DNA of 64,000 nucleotides from Thiogranum longum (GCF_004339085.1 NZ_SMFX01000001.1:2770573-2834572); one strand, 5' to 3'. Shown: positions 54,488 to 64,000, counted from the first letter of the stretch. A program made the numbers and translations. Notes: generated by a model not told the origin, from the sequence alone.

Positions 54488-55534
54488 TCAACGGTACTGC
54501 CTGTTGTAATAATCACGATATGCCCCATCACGCACTCGCGCCCACCATTCCTTGTTGTCCAGATACCACAGGATGGTTTCCTCAATACCCTTCTCGAACG
54601 TATAAAGAGGCTCCCAATCAAGTTCGCGCTTCATTTTACCGGCATCTATGGCATAACGCCGGTCATGTCCGAGGCGATCCTTTATATATGTAATAAGATT
54701 GCTCTTCGGCGCATTACCAGGCCTTAACTCATCAAGATGCTCACACACAAGCTTGACGATATCGATATTCGCCCATTCATTACAGCCGCCTATATTATAG
54801 GTTTCTCCCAAACAACCTTTATCAAGCACCACATCGATACCCCGGCAATGATCTTCCACATGCAACCAGTCACGAATATTCATGCCATCACCATAGATTG
54901 GCAGGGGTTTGCCTTCGAGAGCATTGATAATTACCAGCGGGATCAGCTTTTCCGGAAACTGGTAGGGGCCATAGTTATTTGAGCAATTGGTTGTCAGCAC
55001 CGGCAGGTCATAGGTGTGGTAATAAGCGCGCGCAAGGTGGTCTGATGCCGCCTTTGATGCGGAGTAGGGACTATTCGGTGCAAAAGGCGTTTGTTCTGTA
55101 AATGCCGGATCCTCGGGACCAAGCGAGCCATATACCTCATCAGTTGAAACATGCAGGAAGCGGCATCCTGTTTTATCTTTGTCCCAGAACTTTCGAGCCG
55201 CCTCCAAAAGCGTGAATGTTCCATGGATATTTGTTTTTATAAATACCTCGGGACCGAGGATCGATCGATCCACATGTGATTCCGCTGCAAAATTAACAAC
55301 TGTATCAATTTTTTCATCTTCAAAAACTTTTTCAATACAGTCAACATCACAGACATTTCCGTGAATAAAACGATAATTGGGGTTCGACTCAATATCCTTA
55401 AGACTTTCAAGGTTACCCGCATAGGTCAGCGCATCTAGATTAACCACCCGATCACCCGGATGATTCGCCAACCAGTAACGAACAAAGTTGGAGCCTATGA
55501 ACCCTGCACCACCGGTAATTAACACATTTCTCAT
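54488..55534 (-). CDS. rfbB: dTDP-glucose 4,6-dehydratase
   Basis: A 348-residue SDR enzyme, second step of dTDP-rhamnose synthesis. Motifs: [14 protein letters not shown] for [13 protein letters not shown] catalytic segment and [11 protein letters not shown] with the Tyr/Lys pair. It is last in the rfbA-C-D-B operon. Confidence 0.98.
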   Translation of the reverse strand: MRNVLITGGAGFIGSNFVRYWLANHPGDRVVNLDALTYAGNLESLKDIESNPNYRFIHGNVCDVDCIEKVFEDEKIDTVVNFAAESHVDRSILGPEVFIKTNIHGTFTLLEAARKFWDKDKTGCRFLHVSTDEVYGSLGPEDPAFTEQTPFAPNSPYSASKAASDHLARAYYHTYDLPVLTTNCSNNYGPYQFPEKLIPLVIINALEGKPLPIYGDGMNIRDWLHVEDHCRGIDVVLDKGCLGETYNIGGCNEWANIDIVKLVCEHLDELRPGNAPKSNLITYIKDRLGHDRRYAIDAGKMKRELDWEPLYTFEKGIEETILWYLDNKEWWARVRDGAYRDYYNRQYR

Positions 55535-55561
55535 TCTTATCGACCTTTTACGACAGCAACG

Positions 55562-56434
55562 TCACGCCTGCGAGCCACTCTGCTGCTTCAGCATCCTGTA
55601 CAGACTTTCCCGCCAGTGAGGAATTTGATAATCCAGCATACCTCGTATTTTCACCTTACTCATTACAGAATAAGCCGGCCGCTTCGCCGGCAACGGGAAA
55701 TCTTCAGTCGGAATCGGGCGAATAGTTTCCGCCACGACAGGAAAACCCGCACGTTTTGCGCCAGCGACTATTTCCATTGCAAAGTCATACCATGAAGCAA
55801 CACCTTCATTACTGAACTGGTAAGTCCCCGTTGCTTCATTTTTAATTAACACTCGCATGGCTTTGACAATATCACTGGTCCATGAGGGTGCACCGATCTG
55901 GTCATCGACCACTCTCAGCTCTTCCCGTTCCGCAGCCAGGCGTAAAATGGTTTTGACAAAATTATGGCCGTGCGCACCGTAGACCCAGGCTGTCCTGAGA
56001 ATCAGCGCCTCGGGCAGCACTTCGCGTATGGCCTGCTCTCCTTCCAGTTTGGACTGGCCGTAAACACCGAGCGGGTTGGTTGCATCACTTTCTTTATAGG
56101 GCCGCGATTGCTCGCCACCGAAAATGAAATCGGTGGATACATGCAAAAGGTGACCACCACTACGTTTCACACCTTCTGCCACAGCACGAGCAGCATCGCG
56201 ATTAACGGTAAAGGCGAGCTCCCGTTCTTCCTCGGCTTTATCAACCTGCGTATAAGCGGCGCAATTAATCACCCAGTCAGCCGAATAGTCAGCTATCGCC
56301 TCTGCCACCTGTGCAGGCTGTGAAAAATCCAGCTCATCCCGGCCGATTGAAATAAAGGCCTCGCCATCTGCCTGCAGCGCCAACACCGCTTCCCTGCCAA
56401 GCTGGCCTTTAGCACCCGTTACCAGGATCGTCAC
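55562..56434 (-). CDS. rfbD: dTDP-4-dehydrorhamnose reductase
   Basis: A 290-residue reductase making dTDP-L-rhamnose. Motifs: GAKGQLGREAV and YGQSKLEGEQAI. The GTG start overlaps the rfbC stop by 4 bases (GTGA), indicating coupling. Confidence 0.97.
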   Translation of the reverse strand: MTILVTGAKGQLGREAVLALQADGEAFISIGRDELDFSQPAQVAEAIADYSADWVINCAAYTQVDKAEEERELAFTVNRDAARAVAEGVKRSGGHLLHVSTDFIFGGEQSRPYKESDATNPLGVYGQSKLEGEQAIREVLPEALILRTAWVYGAHGHNFVKTILRLAAEREELRVVDDQIGAPSWTSDIVKAMRVLIKNEATGTYQFSNEGVASWYDFAMEIVAGAKRAGFPVVAETIRPIPTEDFPLPAKRPAYSVMSKVKIRGMLDYQIPHWRESLYRMLKQQSGSQA

Positions 56435-56991
56435 AACGCATCCTCGTAAACCGGCAACTTGCGACCCATATCACTGAGCAGCCGATTATTGGCATCCTTG
56501 TCAGAAATCCTGAAATCACGTCCCGGCCAGTCTATGCCGATTGCAGAGTCGTCCCAGCGAATACCATGCTCAAATTCAGGCGCATAATAATCTGTACACT
56601 TGTATAAAAAGTCTGCGGTCTCACTCAACACACAAAATCCATGCGCAAATCCTGGCGGAACATAAAGCTGGTGCTGGTTTTTCTCACTCAGCTCTGCACC
56701 GACCCACCGACCGAAGGTCGGCGAATCCTGCCGAATATCAACCGCCACATCAAACACTGATCCAGTCGCTACACGCACCAGCTTGCCCTGCGGCTGCTGG
56801 AGCTGGTAGTGCAGGCCACGCAGCACTCCCTGACTTGATCGGGAGTGGTTATCCTGAACAAAGTCCACATCCAGACCAGCCTCCGCATACTTTCTTCTAT
56901 GCCAGCTCTCCATAAAGAATCCGCGACTGTCCCCAAATACGTCTGGCTCGATCAACAGCACCTCGGGGATCTCCATTGGGCTGATCTTCAT
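56431..56991 (-). CDS. rfbC: dTDP-4-dehydrorhamnose 3,5-epimerase
   Basis: A 186-residue cupin epimerase with [19 protein letters not shown] and the [14 protein letters not shown]-like block (here [16 protein letters not shown]). ATG 56991 overlaps the rfbA stop as ATGA; a TTG at 56997 is the only longer start. Confidence 0.97.
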   Translation of the reverse strand: MKISPMEIPEVLLIEPDVFGDSRGFFMESWHRRKYAEAGLDVDFVQDNHSRSSQGVLRGLHYQLQQPQGKLVRVATGSVFDVAVDIRQDSPTFGRWVGAELSEKNQHQLYVPPGFAHGFCVLSETADFLYKCTDYYAPEFEHGIRWDDSAIGIDWPGRDFRISDKDANNRLLSDMGRKLPVYEDAL

Positions 56992-57869
56992 GCGCAATGC
57001 CCATCTTCTTCAAGAATGTCCAGCAGATAACGTCCGTAACCATTCTTCGCCAGCGGTTGCGCCAGCTTCTCCAACTCGTCAGAAGATATATAACCCATCC
57101 GGTAAGCAATCTCTTCCACGCAACAGACCTTCAGCCCCTGCCGCTGCTCAACTGTTTCTATAAAATTCGCGGCCTGCAATAGTGACTCATGTGTCCCGGT
57201 ATCAAGCCAGGCTGTACCACGACCCAGCTTTTCAACCTGCAGACTCCCGTCCTGCAGGTAGCGGGAATTAATATCCGTGATTTCCAGCTCACCGCGCGGA
57301 GAAGGCTTGAGGTTGGCAGCAATATCCACTACGCGATTATCGTAGAAATATAACCCCGTCACTGCATAATGAGAACGTGGCTTTTCCGGTTTTTCTTCTA
57401 TCGATAAAGCCTGGCCACTTTCATCAAACTCAACCACGCCATAGCGTTCCGGATCACGCACACGGTAAGCAAACACTGTAGCGCCTGATTCACGCTCTGC
57501 CGCACGGCGCAAATTGGTGCCCATACCGTGACCGTAAAAAATGTTATCGCCAAGCACCAGGCAGCAGGATGAAGTACCAATAAACTCTTTGCCAATGGTG
57601 AAGGCCTGCGCCAGCCCTTCCGGCTTTGGTTGCACAGCGTACTGGATATCCAGACCAAACTGGTTTCCGTCACCCAGCAGTCTCTGGAATGCCTCACTGT
57701 CTTCCGGCGTGGTAATGATCAGCGCTTCCCGAATACCCGCCAACATCAAGGTTGACAGTGGGTAGTAGATCATCGGCTTGTCGTACACCGGCATCAGTTG
57801 TTTACTGACCGAACGCGTCAGGGGATACAAGCGCGTCCCGGAACCGCCGGCCAGGATAATACCTTTCAT
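56988..57869 (-). CDS. rfbA: Glucose-1-phosphate thymidylyltransferase
   Basis: A 293-residue nucleotidyltransferase, first step of the dTDP-rhamnose pathway. It has the [11 protein letters not shown] signature, KPMIYYPLS and VLGDNIFYG. It is first in the rfbA-C-D-B set and 23 bases downstream of the sulfate-activation gene, so these may share a transcript. Confidence 0.98.
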   Translation of the reverse strand: MKGIILAGGSGTRLYPLTRSVSKQLMPVYDKPMIYYPLSTLMLAGIREALIITTPEDSEAFQRLLGDGNQFGLDIQYAVQPKPEGLAQAFTIGKEFIGTSSCCLVLGDNIFYGHGMGTNLRRAAERESGATVFAYRVRDPERYGVVEFDESGQALSIEEKPEKPRSHYAVTGLYFYDNRVVDIAANLKPSPRGELEITDINSRYLQDGSLQVEKLGRGTAWLDTGTHESLLQAANFIETVEQRQGLKVCCVEEIAYRMGYISSDELEKLAQPLAKNGYGRYLLDILEEDGHCA

Positions 57870-57892
57870 ATTATTTATACTCAGCAGGATTA

Positions 57893-59647
57893 TTAACCAT
57901 CAGATTGCACACCCTGCGTATCCAGGTAACCTTCTCTTAATAAATAGAGATAGATATCCTGTGCGGCTTCCATAGGCGTCAAACCTTCGGTATTGACACG
58001 CAGTTCGGGCTGCTCCGGTATTTCGTAGGGATCGCTGATTCCTGTGAACTCAGGAATTTCACCACGTCGCGCCTTGGCATACAGTCCTTTGCGGTCACGC
58101 GCCTCGCAAGCTTCCAGTGAGGTTGCCACATGGATTTCAATAAAGTCACCATGCGGTTCGATCATCTCCCGGACAGAACGGCGCATTTGCGTATAAGGTG
58201 CAATCGGCGCACAAATTGCAATGCCACGATTCTTGGTGATTTCACTGGCCACGTAACCTATCCGGTTGACGTTCAGGTAACGGTGTTCCTTCGAGAAGCC
58301 CAGCTCGCTGGAAAGATGCTGACGTACAACATCACCATCCAGCAGTGTGACCGGTCGCTCGCCAGCCTCCAGCATCTTGGCATAAATGATTTTTGCCAGC
58401 GTGGATTTTCCTGACCCGGACAGACCGGTAAAGAACAGGGTAAAACCCTGCTTGCTGCGAGGCGGGTAAGCCTTGCGCAACTCGCGCACCACCTCAGGAT
58501 AGCTGAACCAGGACGGTATCTCCTCGCCCTTGCTGAGGTCGGCCTTTAGCTGCGCATCGGTATAATCAGTGGCTTCCAGTCCTTCGCGCTCGATGACTGA
58601 CGCAGGCAGAAAACGATCTTTTGACGGAACATAGCGCATCGCTTCCACGGGAACAATTTCGATATCAAGTTCTTTACTGAATTTATTGACAAGTTCACGT
58701 GACTGCTCAGGTTGGTAGAATGGCTGGTCCTTGCCATCTGCATCTGCCGGCGGATAGGCGTGCCTTGGCCCGATAATCATGTGAGAACAGCCATAGTTCT
58801 GACTGACGATTGCATGCCACAAGGCTTCACGCGGCCCCGCCATTCGCATGGCCAGTGGCAACAGTGACAACATCGCCAGGTTTTGCGGGAAGTGCTGCCG
58901 AATTGCCTGGTAACAGCGCACACGGGCGTAATAGTGCAAATCACCTGGCTTGGTTATACCTACGGTGGGGTGGAGCAGGATGTGCCCCTGTATATCCTTT
59001 GCCGCCTGCAAGGTAATATCCCGCTGCAGCCGGTGCATCGGCTTCGAAGTCTGGAAAGATACAACGCGGCGCCAGCCTTTCTTCCTGAACAAGGCGCGCA
59101 GTTCCTGCGGCGTATCCCAGAAGCTCTCGAAATCGTGGTGTACGGGTGACTGGATACCTTCGATCTGCCCACTTATATATACGGGCTTTACAACTTCGTT
59201 CAGGTATCGCACTCCCGGATGTGCATCCGAAGTGGTGCCATAAACCTTTTCCGCTTCACGCTTCTTGTCCGGCTGCCAGATATCCTCAACGGTCAACACT
59301 GCGGGCATAAAACCCTCGCCATCACGCAGTGCGATTTTTGTTCCTTTTTCCAGCTTGCCTGCAAAGGCCTGGTCGACATCAAGCACAATCGGTACCGGCC
59401 AGACTGTGCCATCCGCCAGCCGCACACGATCAAGGACTGATTCGTAATCGGCCTGGTTCATGAACCCGGCCAGTGGGGAGAACGCACCGTTCATCAGTAA
59501 TTCGAGGTCGCAGACCTGTCGCTGACTAAGGGTAAGTGACAGATATTGCTGAGATTCTGTCTTGAGGGCTTCCGCCTTTTCCGGGTCGACCAATAGATTG
59601 ACTAACTGGCCGCCGTGCGGTTGTACAAAAAACTCTTTCGTTGCCAT
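57893..59647 (-). CDS. Bifunctional ATP sulfurylase/APS kinase (Sat-CysC fusion)
   Basis: 584 residues. The N-terminal part (about 1-395) is an ATP sulfurylase. The C-terminal part (about 400-584) is an APS kinase with Walker [10 protein letters not shown] (408-416), [11 protein letters not shown] and [17 protein letters not shown]. Together they would make PAPS, the sulfate donor for the five sulfotransferases upstream. The sulfurylase motifs are unusual: [10 protein letters not shown] at 199-208 in place of QxRNPxHxxH (second His is Gln208), and GPRHAY at 293-298 in place of GRDHAG. The kinase half looks normal. The sulfurylase half may be a divergent active subclass or weakened, in which case APS must come from elsewhere. 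Confidence 0.92.
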   Translation of the reverse strand: MATKEFFVQPHGGQLVNLLVDPEKAEALKTESQQYLSLTLSQRQVCDLELLMNGAFSPLAGFMNQADYESVLDRVRLADGTVWPVPIVLDVDQAFAGKLEKGTKIALRDGEGFMPAVLTVEDIWQPDKKREAEKVYGTTSDAHPGVRYLNEVVKPVYISGQIEGIQSPVHHDFESFWDTPQELRALFRKKGWRRVVSFQTSKPMHRLQRDITLQAAKDIQGHILLHPTVGITKPGDLHYYARVRCYQAIRQHFPQNLAMLSLLPLAMRMAGPREALWHAIVSQNYGCSHMIIGPRHAYPPADADGKDQPFYQPEQSRELVNKFSKELDIEIVPVEAMRYVPSKDRFLPASVIEREGLEATDYTDAQLKADLSKGEEIPSWFSYPEVVRELRKAYPPRSKQGFTLFFTGLSGSGKSTLAKIIYAKMLEAGERPVTLLDGDVVRQHLSSELGFSKEHRYLNVNRIGYVASEITKNRGIAICAPIAPYTQMRRSVREMIEPHGDFIEIHVATSLEACEARDRKGLYAKARRGEIPEFTGISDPYEIPEQPELRVNTEGLTPMEAAQDIYLYLLREGYLDTQGVQSDG

Positions 59648-59817
59648 TTGTTAAAATTCCACGATCCAAGTTGCCAGTGCGGGTTTGTCGAAATTATTAT
59701 GCAGTCCAGTTAAACGGCCGGATGTCGGAATTTTTTACATCCACGACCTGGTACCCCCGGACAGTGGAGTTTAGGTGTTCATCATTACAGGGTAAACCCC
59801 CGTCGCGGTAACGCTGG

Positions 59818-61278
59818 CTACCGCCACCCCGCCAATCTGCCCATACACTCCCGATTCAACGCCTGCACCCGCTGCTGGCTTGCCGCTTCGTTATAACAGC
59901 GCAATTCGGGCGCATTGCCGGATGGCCGCAGGTGGACGATCTCACCATTCTCGAAGGTAATCCTCAGGCCATCGGTCTGGTCTGTCTGCTGCACGGCGGC
60001 GTCGCACAGATCGCCGAACATCGCTTCAATCGCCTTATCAGAGGCTGCCAGTTGTTCGATTTTCTGTCTCGATAATTCGGTGGGGAAGGCTTTCAGCCGG
60101 TCACTGGCGGTAAAGCGCGGCGGCAAGGCCGCCACCTGCTGGCTGACCGGCAGGCCCTGCTGGTGTGCACTGGCCAGGATCGCCAGCATTGGCAGCACCG
60201 CATCGCGCGTCGGCAACGCCTTCAGCGTTTTGCCGTTCAGGGCAATATCAGAGGCCAGCAGAAAGCCGCCATTGGCTTCATAGCCGGCCACGCGGGTAGC
60301 CCCTGCGGCAAGCGCCTGGTTCATCTGCTCGATCACATAGGGCGAGCCGATTCTTGTCCGGAACACTTCGTCGAACCCGCCGCAGGCTTCCACCACGCTG
60401 TTGCTGCTGACCGGCGTCACCAGCGTCTGAATACCGAGAAAGCGGGCACAAAGCACACCAACGACATCGCCACGCAGCCACTCGCCCTGTTCATCAGAAA
60501 TCAGCGGGCGGTCTGCATCGCCATCGGTCGAGATGACGGCATCAAAGCCCTGCTCTGCCGCCCATTGCCGACCCAACGCGATGTCTTCTTCGCGGATCGC
60601 TTCGGTATCGACAGGGATAAAAATGTCCGAACGTGCCAGCGGCATAACCTCGGCACCCAGCGCTTGCAGAATTGTCACCAGCAGGTCGCGGGCCACGCCG
60701 GAGTGCTGGTACACACCGACACGCATACCGGCAAGCGCGTCCGGGCCGAAGAAATCTTCATAACGCGCCAGGTAAGCGCGCTCCGCTGCCGGATCGGCAG
60801 GCGGCAGAGCTTTCTCATCGATCACCGGGAAAGGTTCGGGCAATGTCACCGTCTGTTCCCGGATCATGGCCTCGTCACGCTTGAGAATTTCACCTTCTGG
60901 CCGGTTGAACTTGATGCCGTTGCGGTCATCCGGAATATGGCTGCCAGTCACCATAATAGACGCGTTATTGTGTTGTATGGCGTGAAATGCCACCGCCGGC
61001 GACGGTAGCCTGCCGGTGTAAACCGCATTAAAACCCGCATCCTCCACGGCCTTTGCCACCGCCACAAGAATGCGTGGCGTACTGGGCCGCAGGTCGCCTG
61101 CCAGCAGGATATCGCTACCCTGTTTCAGCGTGCCGTCTGTCTCCATGGCCTGAATGAAGGCGCGCGTGTAGGCATAGCAGACCTCTGGCGTCATGGCCTC
61201 GACAGTGCCGCGCGCACCACTGGTGCCAAAGGCAACACCGCTGCGGTCCATCAGTTCGCTGATTACTACGGCTTTCAC
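59818..61278 (-). CDS. Phosphomannomutase/phosphoglucomutase family
   Basis: A 486-residue alpha-D-phosphohexomutase. The phosphoserine loop is MVTGSHIPDDRNG, the metal loop STDGDADRP, the sugar-binding loop GYEANGGF and the phosphate-binding loop RPSGNAPELRCY. It could supply mannose-1-phosphate for GDP-mannose (feeding gmd/fcl) or glucose-1-phosphate for rfbA. The substrate is not fixed by sequence. A 170-base gap to the Sat-CysC gene shows no clear feature. Confidence 0.9.
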   Translation of the reverse strand: MKAVVISELMDRSGVAFGTSGARGTVEAMTPEVCYAYTRAFIQAMETDGTLKQGSDILLAGDLRPSTPRILVAVAKAVEDAGFNAVYTGRLPSPAVAFHAIQHNNASIMVTGSHIPDDRNGIKFNRPEGEILKRDEAMIREQTVTLPEPFPVIDEKALPPADPAAERAYLARYEDFFGPDALAGMRVGVYQHSGVARDLLVTILQALGAEVMPLARSDIFIPVDTEAIREEDIALGRQWAAEQGFDAVISTDGDADRPLISDEQGEWLRGDVVGVLCARFLGIQTLVTPVSSNSVVEACGGFDEVFRTRIGSPYVIEQMNQALAAGATRVAGYEANGGFLLASDIALNGKTLKALPTRDAVLPMLAILASAHQQGLPVSQQVAALPPRFTASDRLKAFPTELSRQKIEQLAASDKAIEAMFGDLCDAAVQQTDQTDGLRITFENGEIVHLRPSGNAPELRCYNEAASQQRVQALNRECMGRLAGWR

Positions 61279-61302
61279 ACCCCTGGGCCTCTGAAGTGAT
61301 CA

Positions 61303-61436
61303 GTCATTGCGATGCCTTGACCCGCAAGGGTAAGGTACCCGTAATGAAGCCCGGAGGGATTCTATGGGCGCAGCGCGGCAATCTGTTTGACATGGTGCCA
61401 GACTGTCGGAGATTGCTTCGCTGCGCTCGCAATGAC
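61303..61436. repeat. Palindromic repeat, copy 7, interrupted
   Basis: The left end GTCATTGCGA (61303-61312) is separated from the rest of the element (GCGCAGCGCGGCAATCTG onward, from about 61367) by about 54 unrelated bases. The right half and the TGGTGCCAGACT centre are intact, with a CTTCGC change in the right arm. It appears to be a copy split by an insertion. It lies between the phosphohexomutase gene and the FTR1 gene stop. Confidence 0.85.
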
Positions 61437-61466
61437 GTGGGGTGGTGGGGTGGGGGGTGGGGGACA

Positions 61467-63362
61467 TCACGTTGCAGGCTTCCGCCTGGACGGCAGGCCG
61501 TACCAGAGGAACAGCGCCAGCAATAACAATCCCAGTTGCAATGCGAGTCCTTGCAGGTTCGGGTAGATACCCAGTAAATCAAAGCGCGGGAAGTTGACCG
61601 GAGTGACCGGAATGTAGCCGGCCTCCTGCAAGGCGGCCACACCCTTGCCGGCAAAGATCACGGCCAGTACAAACATCAGGATACCGGTGACGCTGAAGAA
61701 CTGGCGCAGCGGCAACCGCATGCTGTAACGCATCACCAGCCAGGCAAGCACCACCAGCACGCCGATGGCCGTACCAAAACCACCAAGCGCCATACTCCGG
61801 CCCGCTTCATCGGTCTGCGCCCACAGTGCCTGGTAGAACAGGATGGTTTCGAAAACTTCGCGGTACACGGTAATAAAGGACAGGCCGGACAGACCCCATA
61901 GCGCACCGGCGCCGAGTGCCTTGCGCACATTGTGCTCGATAAACTGTCGCCATTGCGCGGCGTTGGTTTTGTCGTGCAACCAGAAACCGACATAGAACAG
62001 CACCGCTGTCGCCGTCAGCGCCGCCACCCCCTCGGTAATTTCACGACTGGCGCCACTGATTTCGATGAGTGAAACCGAGGCCCACCAGGTCAGGAAACCG
62101 ACCACCAGTGCGCCGATCCAGCCAAAGTGCAGGTAACGCATGTTATTTTTGTGTTCTGTCTTGACCAGGAAGGCGGCCAGCGCTGCAACCACCAGCAAGG
62201 CTTCCAGTCCCTCACGCAGCAGGATAAAGAAGGCGCTGGCAAAGGCCGCCGTACCGGACAGGCTGCGGCCGCTCAGACGCTGGGATGCAACGTCGAGTTT
62301 ACCCTTGATCTCGATGACTGAACGCTCAAGTTGGTCGGCCGGCACACCCTCGCGAATCTGGTTGCGCAGCGCGGTCATGGCATGCTCGATGTCCAGCCTG
62401 AGCTCGCTGTCGACGGCATTGAGCCCTCGCTCGACCAGCTCGAAACCTTCCAGGTAGGCCTCCACCGCCATGCGGTAGGCCTTGTCGCGATCGCCGGCCT
62501 TGTAGGCTGTCACCACATCGTCGAGCCGGTGCAGTGAAAACTCCAGTGGCGAACGATTGGAAAACAGTGCTTCCGGGTTGGCCCGCAGGTAACCCATCAT
62601 CTCGCTACCGGCAGGCCCGAATTCACGCTCGGCTTCGGCCGGCGTCAGCACGGTAAGCTTGCGAATATCCTGCAGGGGCGCCAGCTTCGGGTCAGAAAAA
62701 TTGGCTACCGTGCCACTCCGCTGCTCATCGCTGATGGCGAGCTGACCCACATAAAAGGCCAGCGACCAGCGGTCATCGGCGGACATTTCATGGAAGGGCG
62801 TCATGGCGGTGTCCGGCACACCCTGGGTAATGGTGTTGTAGAGACCATAGAGGTTGCGCTGGGCGTAACGTTTGCGATCGGTAAAGTCGATAGGGGGTGG
62901 CTGCATACCGGCAGCCATGGGACCATCTCCCGCACCTGTCGCCCCGTGGCAACTGGCACAGCGCTCGCTGTAAAGCTGCGCGCCACGCACCAGGTCCGGC
63001 GTCTTGCGTGGCACAACCGTCACCTTGTAACCCTCGATAATGGCCTTGCGCATTTCACCGGTCAGGCTGCGTATCTCTGCCGGGTCCGCCTTCGCCAACA
63101 CGCGTTCGGCGAGCCGGGCGCCCTGCCCGGCCAGCTTGTCCCGCGTCGATCCCTCGGGTAAATCGGCTATCTGCCGGACGATTCCCTGGGAAAAATCCTG
63201 CATCTCCTCGAATTCACCGGGATGGGTCACCTTGCCACCACTGACAGCCTCTCCGTAATCGACACCTACATAGTCAATAAGCTGGAGAAGTTGCTGGATA
63301 TCACCCGCCCGGGACAGGGAAGAAAAAACCAGAAGTGACAGAACAAGAACAACGCGTTTCAT
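61467..63362 (-). CDS. Cytochrome c-FTR1 fused iron permease
   Basis: About 631 residues. A signal peptide (MKRVVLVLSLLVFSSLSRA) precedes a periplasmic region with a c-type heme site CASCH (Cys135, Cys138, His139) and LYNTITQGVPDTAMTPF. The C-terminal third is an FTR1-type permease with the iron-binding glutamates in LREGLEALLVV and YREVFETILFY. The heme domain probably handles iron redox for uptake, in place of a separate oxidase. An upstream Fur-box-like site suggests iron control. The ATG at 63362 starts the signal peptide; another ATG at 63371 is possible. Confidence 0.92.
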   Translation of the reverse strand: MKRVVLVLSLLVFSSLSRAGDIQQLLQLIDYVGVDYGEAVSGGKVTHPGEFEEMQDFSQGIVRQIADLPEGSTRDKLAGQGARLAERVLAKADPAEIRSLTGEMRKAIIEGYKVTVVPRKTPDLVRGAQLYSERCASCHGATGAGDGPMAAGMQPPPIDFTDRKRYAQRNLYGLYNTITQGVPDTAMTPFHEMSADDRWSLAFYVGQLAISDEQRSGTVANFSDPKLAPLQDIRKLTVLTPAEAEREFGPAGSEMMGYLRANPEALFSNRSPLEFSLHRLDDVVTAYKAGDRDKAYRMAVEAYLEGFELVERGLNAVDSELRLDIEHAMTALRNQIREGVPADQLERSVIEIKGKLDVASQRLSGRSLSGTAAFASAFFILLREGLEALLVVAALAAFLVKTEHKNNMRYLHFGWIGALVVGFLTWWASVSLIEISGASREITEGVAALTATAVLFYVGFWLHDKTNAAQWRQFIEHNVRKALGAGALWGLSGLSFITVYREVFETILFYQALWAQTDEAGRSMALGGFGTAIGVLVVLAWLVMRYSMRLPLRQFFSVTGILMFVLAVIFAGKGVAALQEAGYIPVTPVNFPRFDLLGIYPNLQGLALQLGLLLLALFLWYGLPSRRKPAT

Positions 63363-63395
63363 AAGCAACATTAACTATGCGGGGAAATGAGGCCT

Positions 63396-63418
63396 CAAAT
63401 TATAATGATTCGCATTTA
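63396..63418 (-). promoter_or_regulatory. Fur-box-like operator upstream of the FTR1 gene
   Basis: On the minus strand the sequence AAATGCGAATCATTATAATT has a near-perfect right half (ATCATTAT) of the Fur consensus and a weaker left half. It lies about 25 bases upstream of the iron permease start. Confidence 0.72.
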
Positions 63419-63428
63419 GATTGCAAAC

Positions 63429-63449
63429 AGCCCTGAAATTTTCAGGGCT
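63429..63449. terminator. Hairpin between aldehyde dehydrogenase and FTR1 genes
   Basis: Near-perfect palindrome AGCCCTGAAA-TTTTCAGGGCT, 16 bases after the aldehyde dehydrogenase stop and just before the Fur-box-like site. It has no long T-run, so termination strength is uncertain. Confidence 0.6.
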
Positions 63450-63465
63450 ATTACAGGGACCCTCA

Positions 63466-64000
63466 CTAATCGAGCTTGTTGACCCATACGGCATGGACGT
63501 TCACAAATTCCCGGATACCGTGGATGGACAGCTCGCGTCCGTAGCCGGAATTTCGGATGCCGCCGAACGGCATGCGCGGGTCCGACCTGGACATATCGTT
63601 GACAAAAGCAGCCCCGGACTGGATACCGTCCTCCGCAATCCGCTCGCCACGCGCCAGGTCCTCGGTCCAGACCGCACCCGCCAGGCCAAAGTCGGTGCAA
63701 TTGGCTACTTTTATGGCCTCCGCCTCGTCTTTCACCCGAATCAGCGTTGCCACCGGGCCGAACAGTTCTTCGGACCATGCCGCCATGCCTTCTTCAACGC
63801 CGGCCAGTACCGTCGCCGGGTAGTAAGCGCCCGGGCCATCGGGAATTTCGCCACCGGTGAGCAGTTTTGCGCCACCCTGCAAGGTGCGCTGGACCTGGTC
63901 GTGCAAGCCATCGCGTAAGTCCATACGCGCCTGGGGGCCGATATAGACGCCCTCTTCGGCCGGATCGCCCATTTTGAGGTTTTTCACCGCCTCGACAAAC
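63466..64000 (-). CDS. Aldehyde dehydrogenase (succinate-semialdehyde type), C-terminal part
   Basis: The last 178 or so residues of an NAD(P)-dependent aldehyde dehydrogenase; the N-terminus lies beyond the right edge, since the frame stays open to 64000. Visible blocks: EELFGPVATLIRVKDEAEAI, the FGLAGAVWTEDL segment, and the end MPFGGIRNSGYGRELSIHGIREF. The catalytic Cys lies outside the window. It resembles succinate-semialdehyde dehydrogenases, but the substrate is uncertain. Confidence 0.9.
   Translation of the reverse strand, partial: FVEAVKNLKMGDPAEEGVYIGPQARMDLRDGLHDQVQRTLQGGAKLLTGGEIPDGPGAYYPATVLAGVEEGMAAWSEELFGPVATLIRVKDEAEAIKVANCTDFGLAGAVWTEDLARGERIAEDGIQSGAAFVNDMSRSDPRMPFGGIRNSGYGRELSIHGIREFVNVHAVWVNKLD

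Noticed and set aside
20082-61278. PEP-CTERM or VPLPA-CTERM sorted proteins
   Set aside because: No predicted protein in the window ends with the motif, hydrophobic helix and basic tail that exosortases recognise.

Overview
The window is chromosomal DNA from a Gammaproteobacterium, probably a Chromatiales or sulfur-oxidiser-like lineage. Evidence: a waaA/lpxL lipid A-core region, tolC next to a TPP riboswitch, a full-length glnE, fxsA, dsbD, and an exosortase locus with prsK/prsR/prsT. The species cannot be named from sequence alone. No rRNA, tRNA, CRISPR array or transposase was seen.

Layout. (1) 1-5 kb: a TPP riboswitch reading off the left edge, then pcm, a rhodanese, tolC, waaA and lpxL. 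(2) 5-9 kb: a tightly coupled minus-strand operon with two ELM1-like proteins, a polysaccharide deacetylase and a GT4 glycosyltransferase. (3) 9-20 kb: a zinc-finger protein, ilvE, glnE, an ECF sigma factor with an anti-sigma/DsrE-like fusion, groESL under a perfect CIRCE operator, fxsA, cutA and a dsbD with a doubled N-terminal domain. (4) 20-32 kb: prsR, prsK, prsT, then fcl, gmd, a long WecA-like initiating transferase and an exosortase-EpsI fusion resembling XrtD. (5) 32-54 kb: an AT-richer polysaccharide cluster with five sulfotransferases, a methyltransferase, a tail-spike-like beta-helix protein, two acyltransferases, eight glycosyltransferase-type genes (counting the Alg13/Alg14-like pair), a Wzy-like polymerase/ligase, a Wzx-like flippase, a DUF4091 hydrolase-like protein, a nucleotidyltransferase and a thymidylate-kinase-like protein. 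(6) 54-61 kb: a Tat-type lipoprotein fragment, rfbA-C-D-B for dTDP-rhamnose, a fused ATP sulfurylase/APS kinase and a phosphohexomutase. (7) 61-64 kb: a Fur-boxed cytochrome c-FTR1 iron permease and the C-terminal part of an aldehyde dehydrogenase.

How it fits together. Regions 4-6 read as one system for a secreted, sulfated polysaccharide. The WecA-like protein starts the lipid-linked unit. GDP-fucose (gmd, fcl) and dTDP-rhamnose (rfbABCD) supply deoxysugars. Glycosyltransferases build the repeat unit, acyltransferases and PAPS-dependent sulfotransferases decorate it, and Wzx/Wzy-type proteins flip and polymerise it. The fused Sat-CysC is the obvious local PAPS source, although its ATP sulfurylase half has altered active-site motifs. 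The exosortase and prsKRT tie the polymer to a cell-surface protein-sorting system; no sorting substrate is encoded in the window.

A roughly 80-bp palindromic repeat occurs seven times between genes of the housekeeping flanks and is absent from 27-61 kb, consistent with the polysaccharide island having a separate history.
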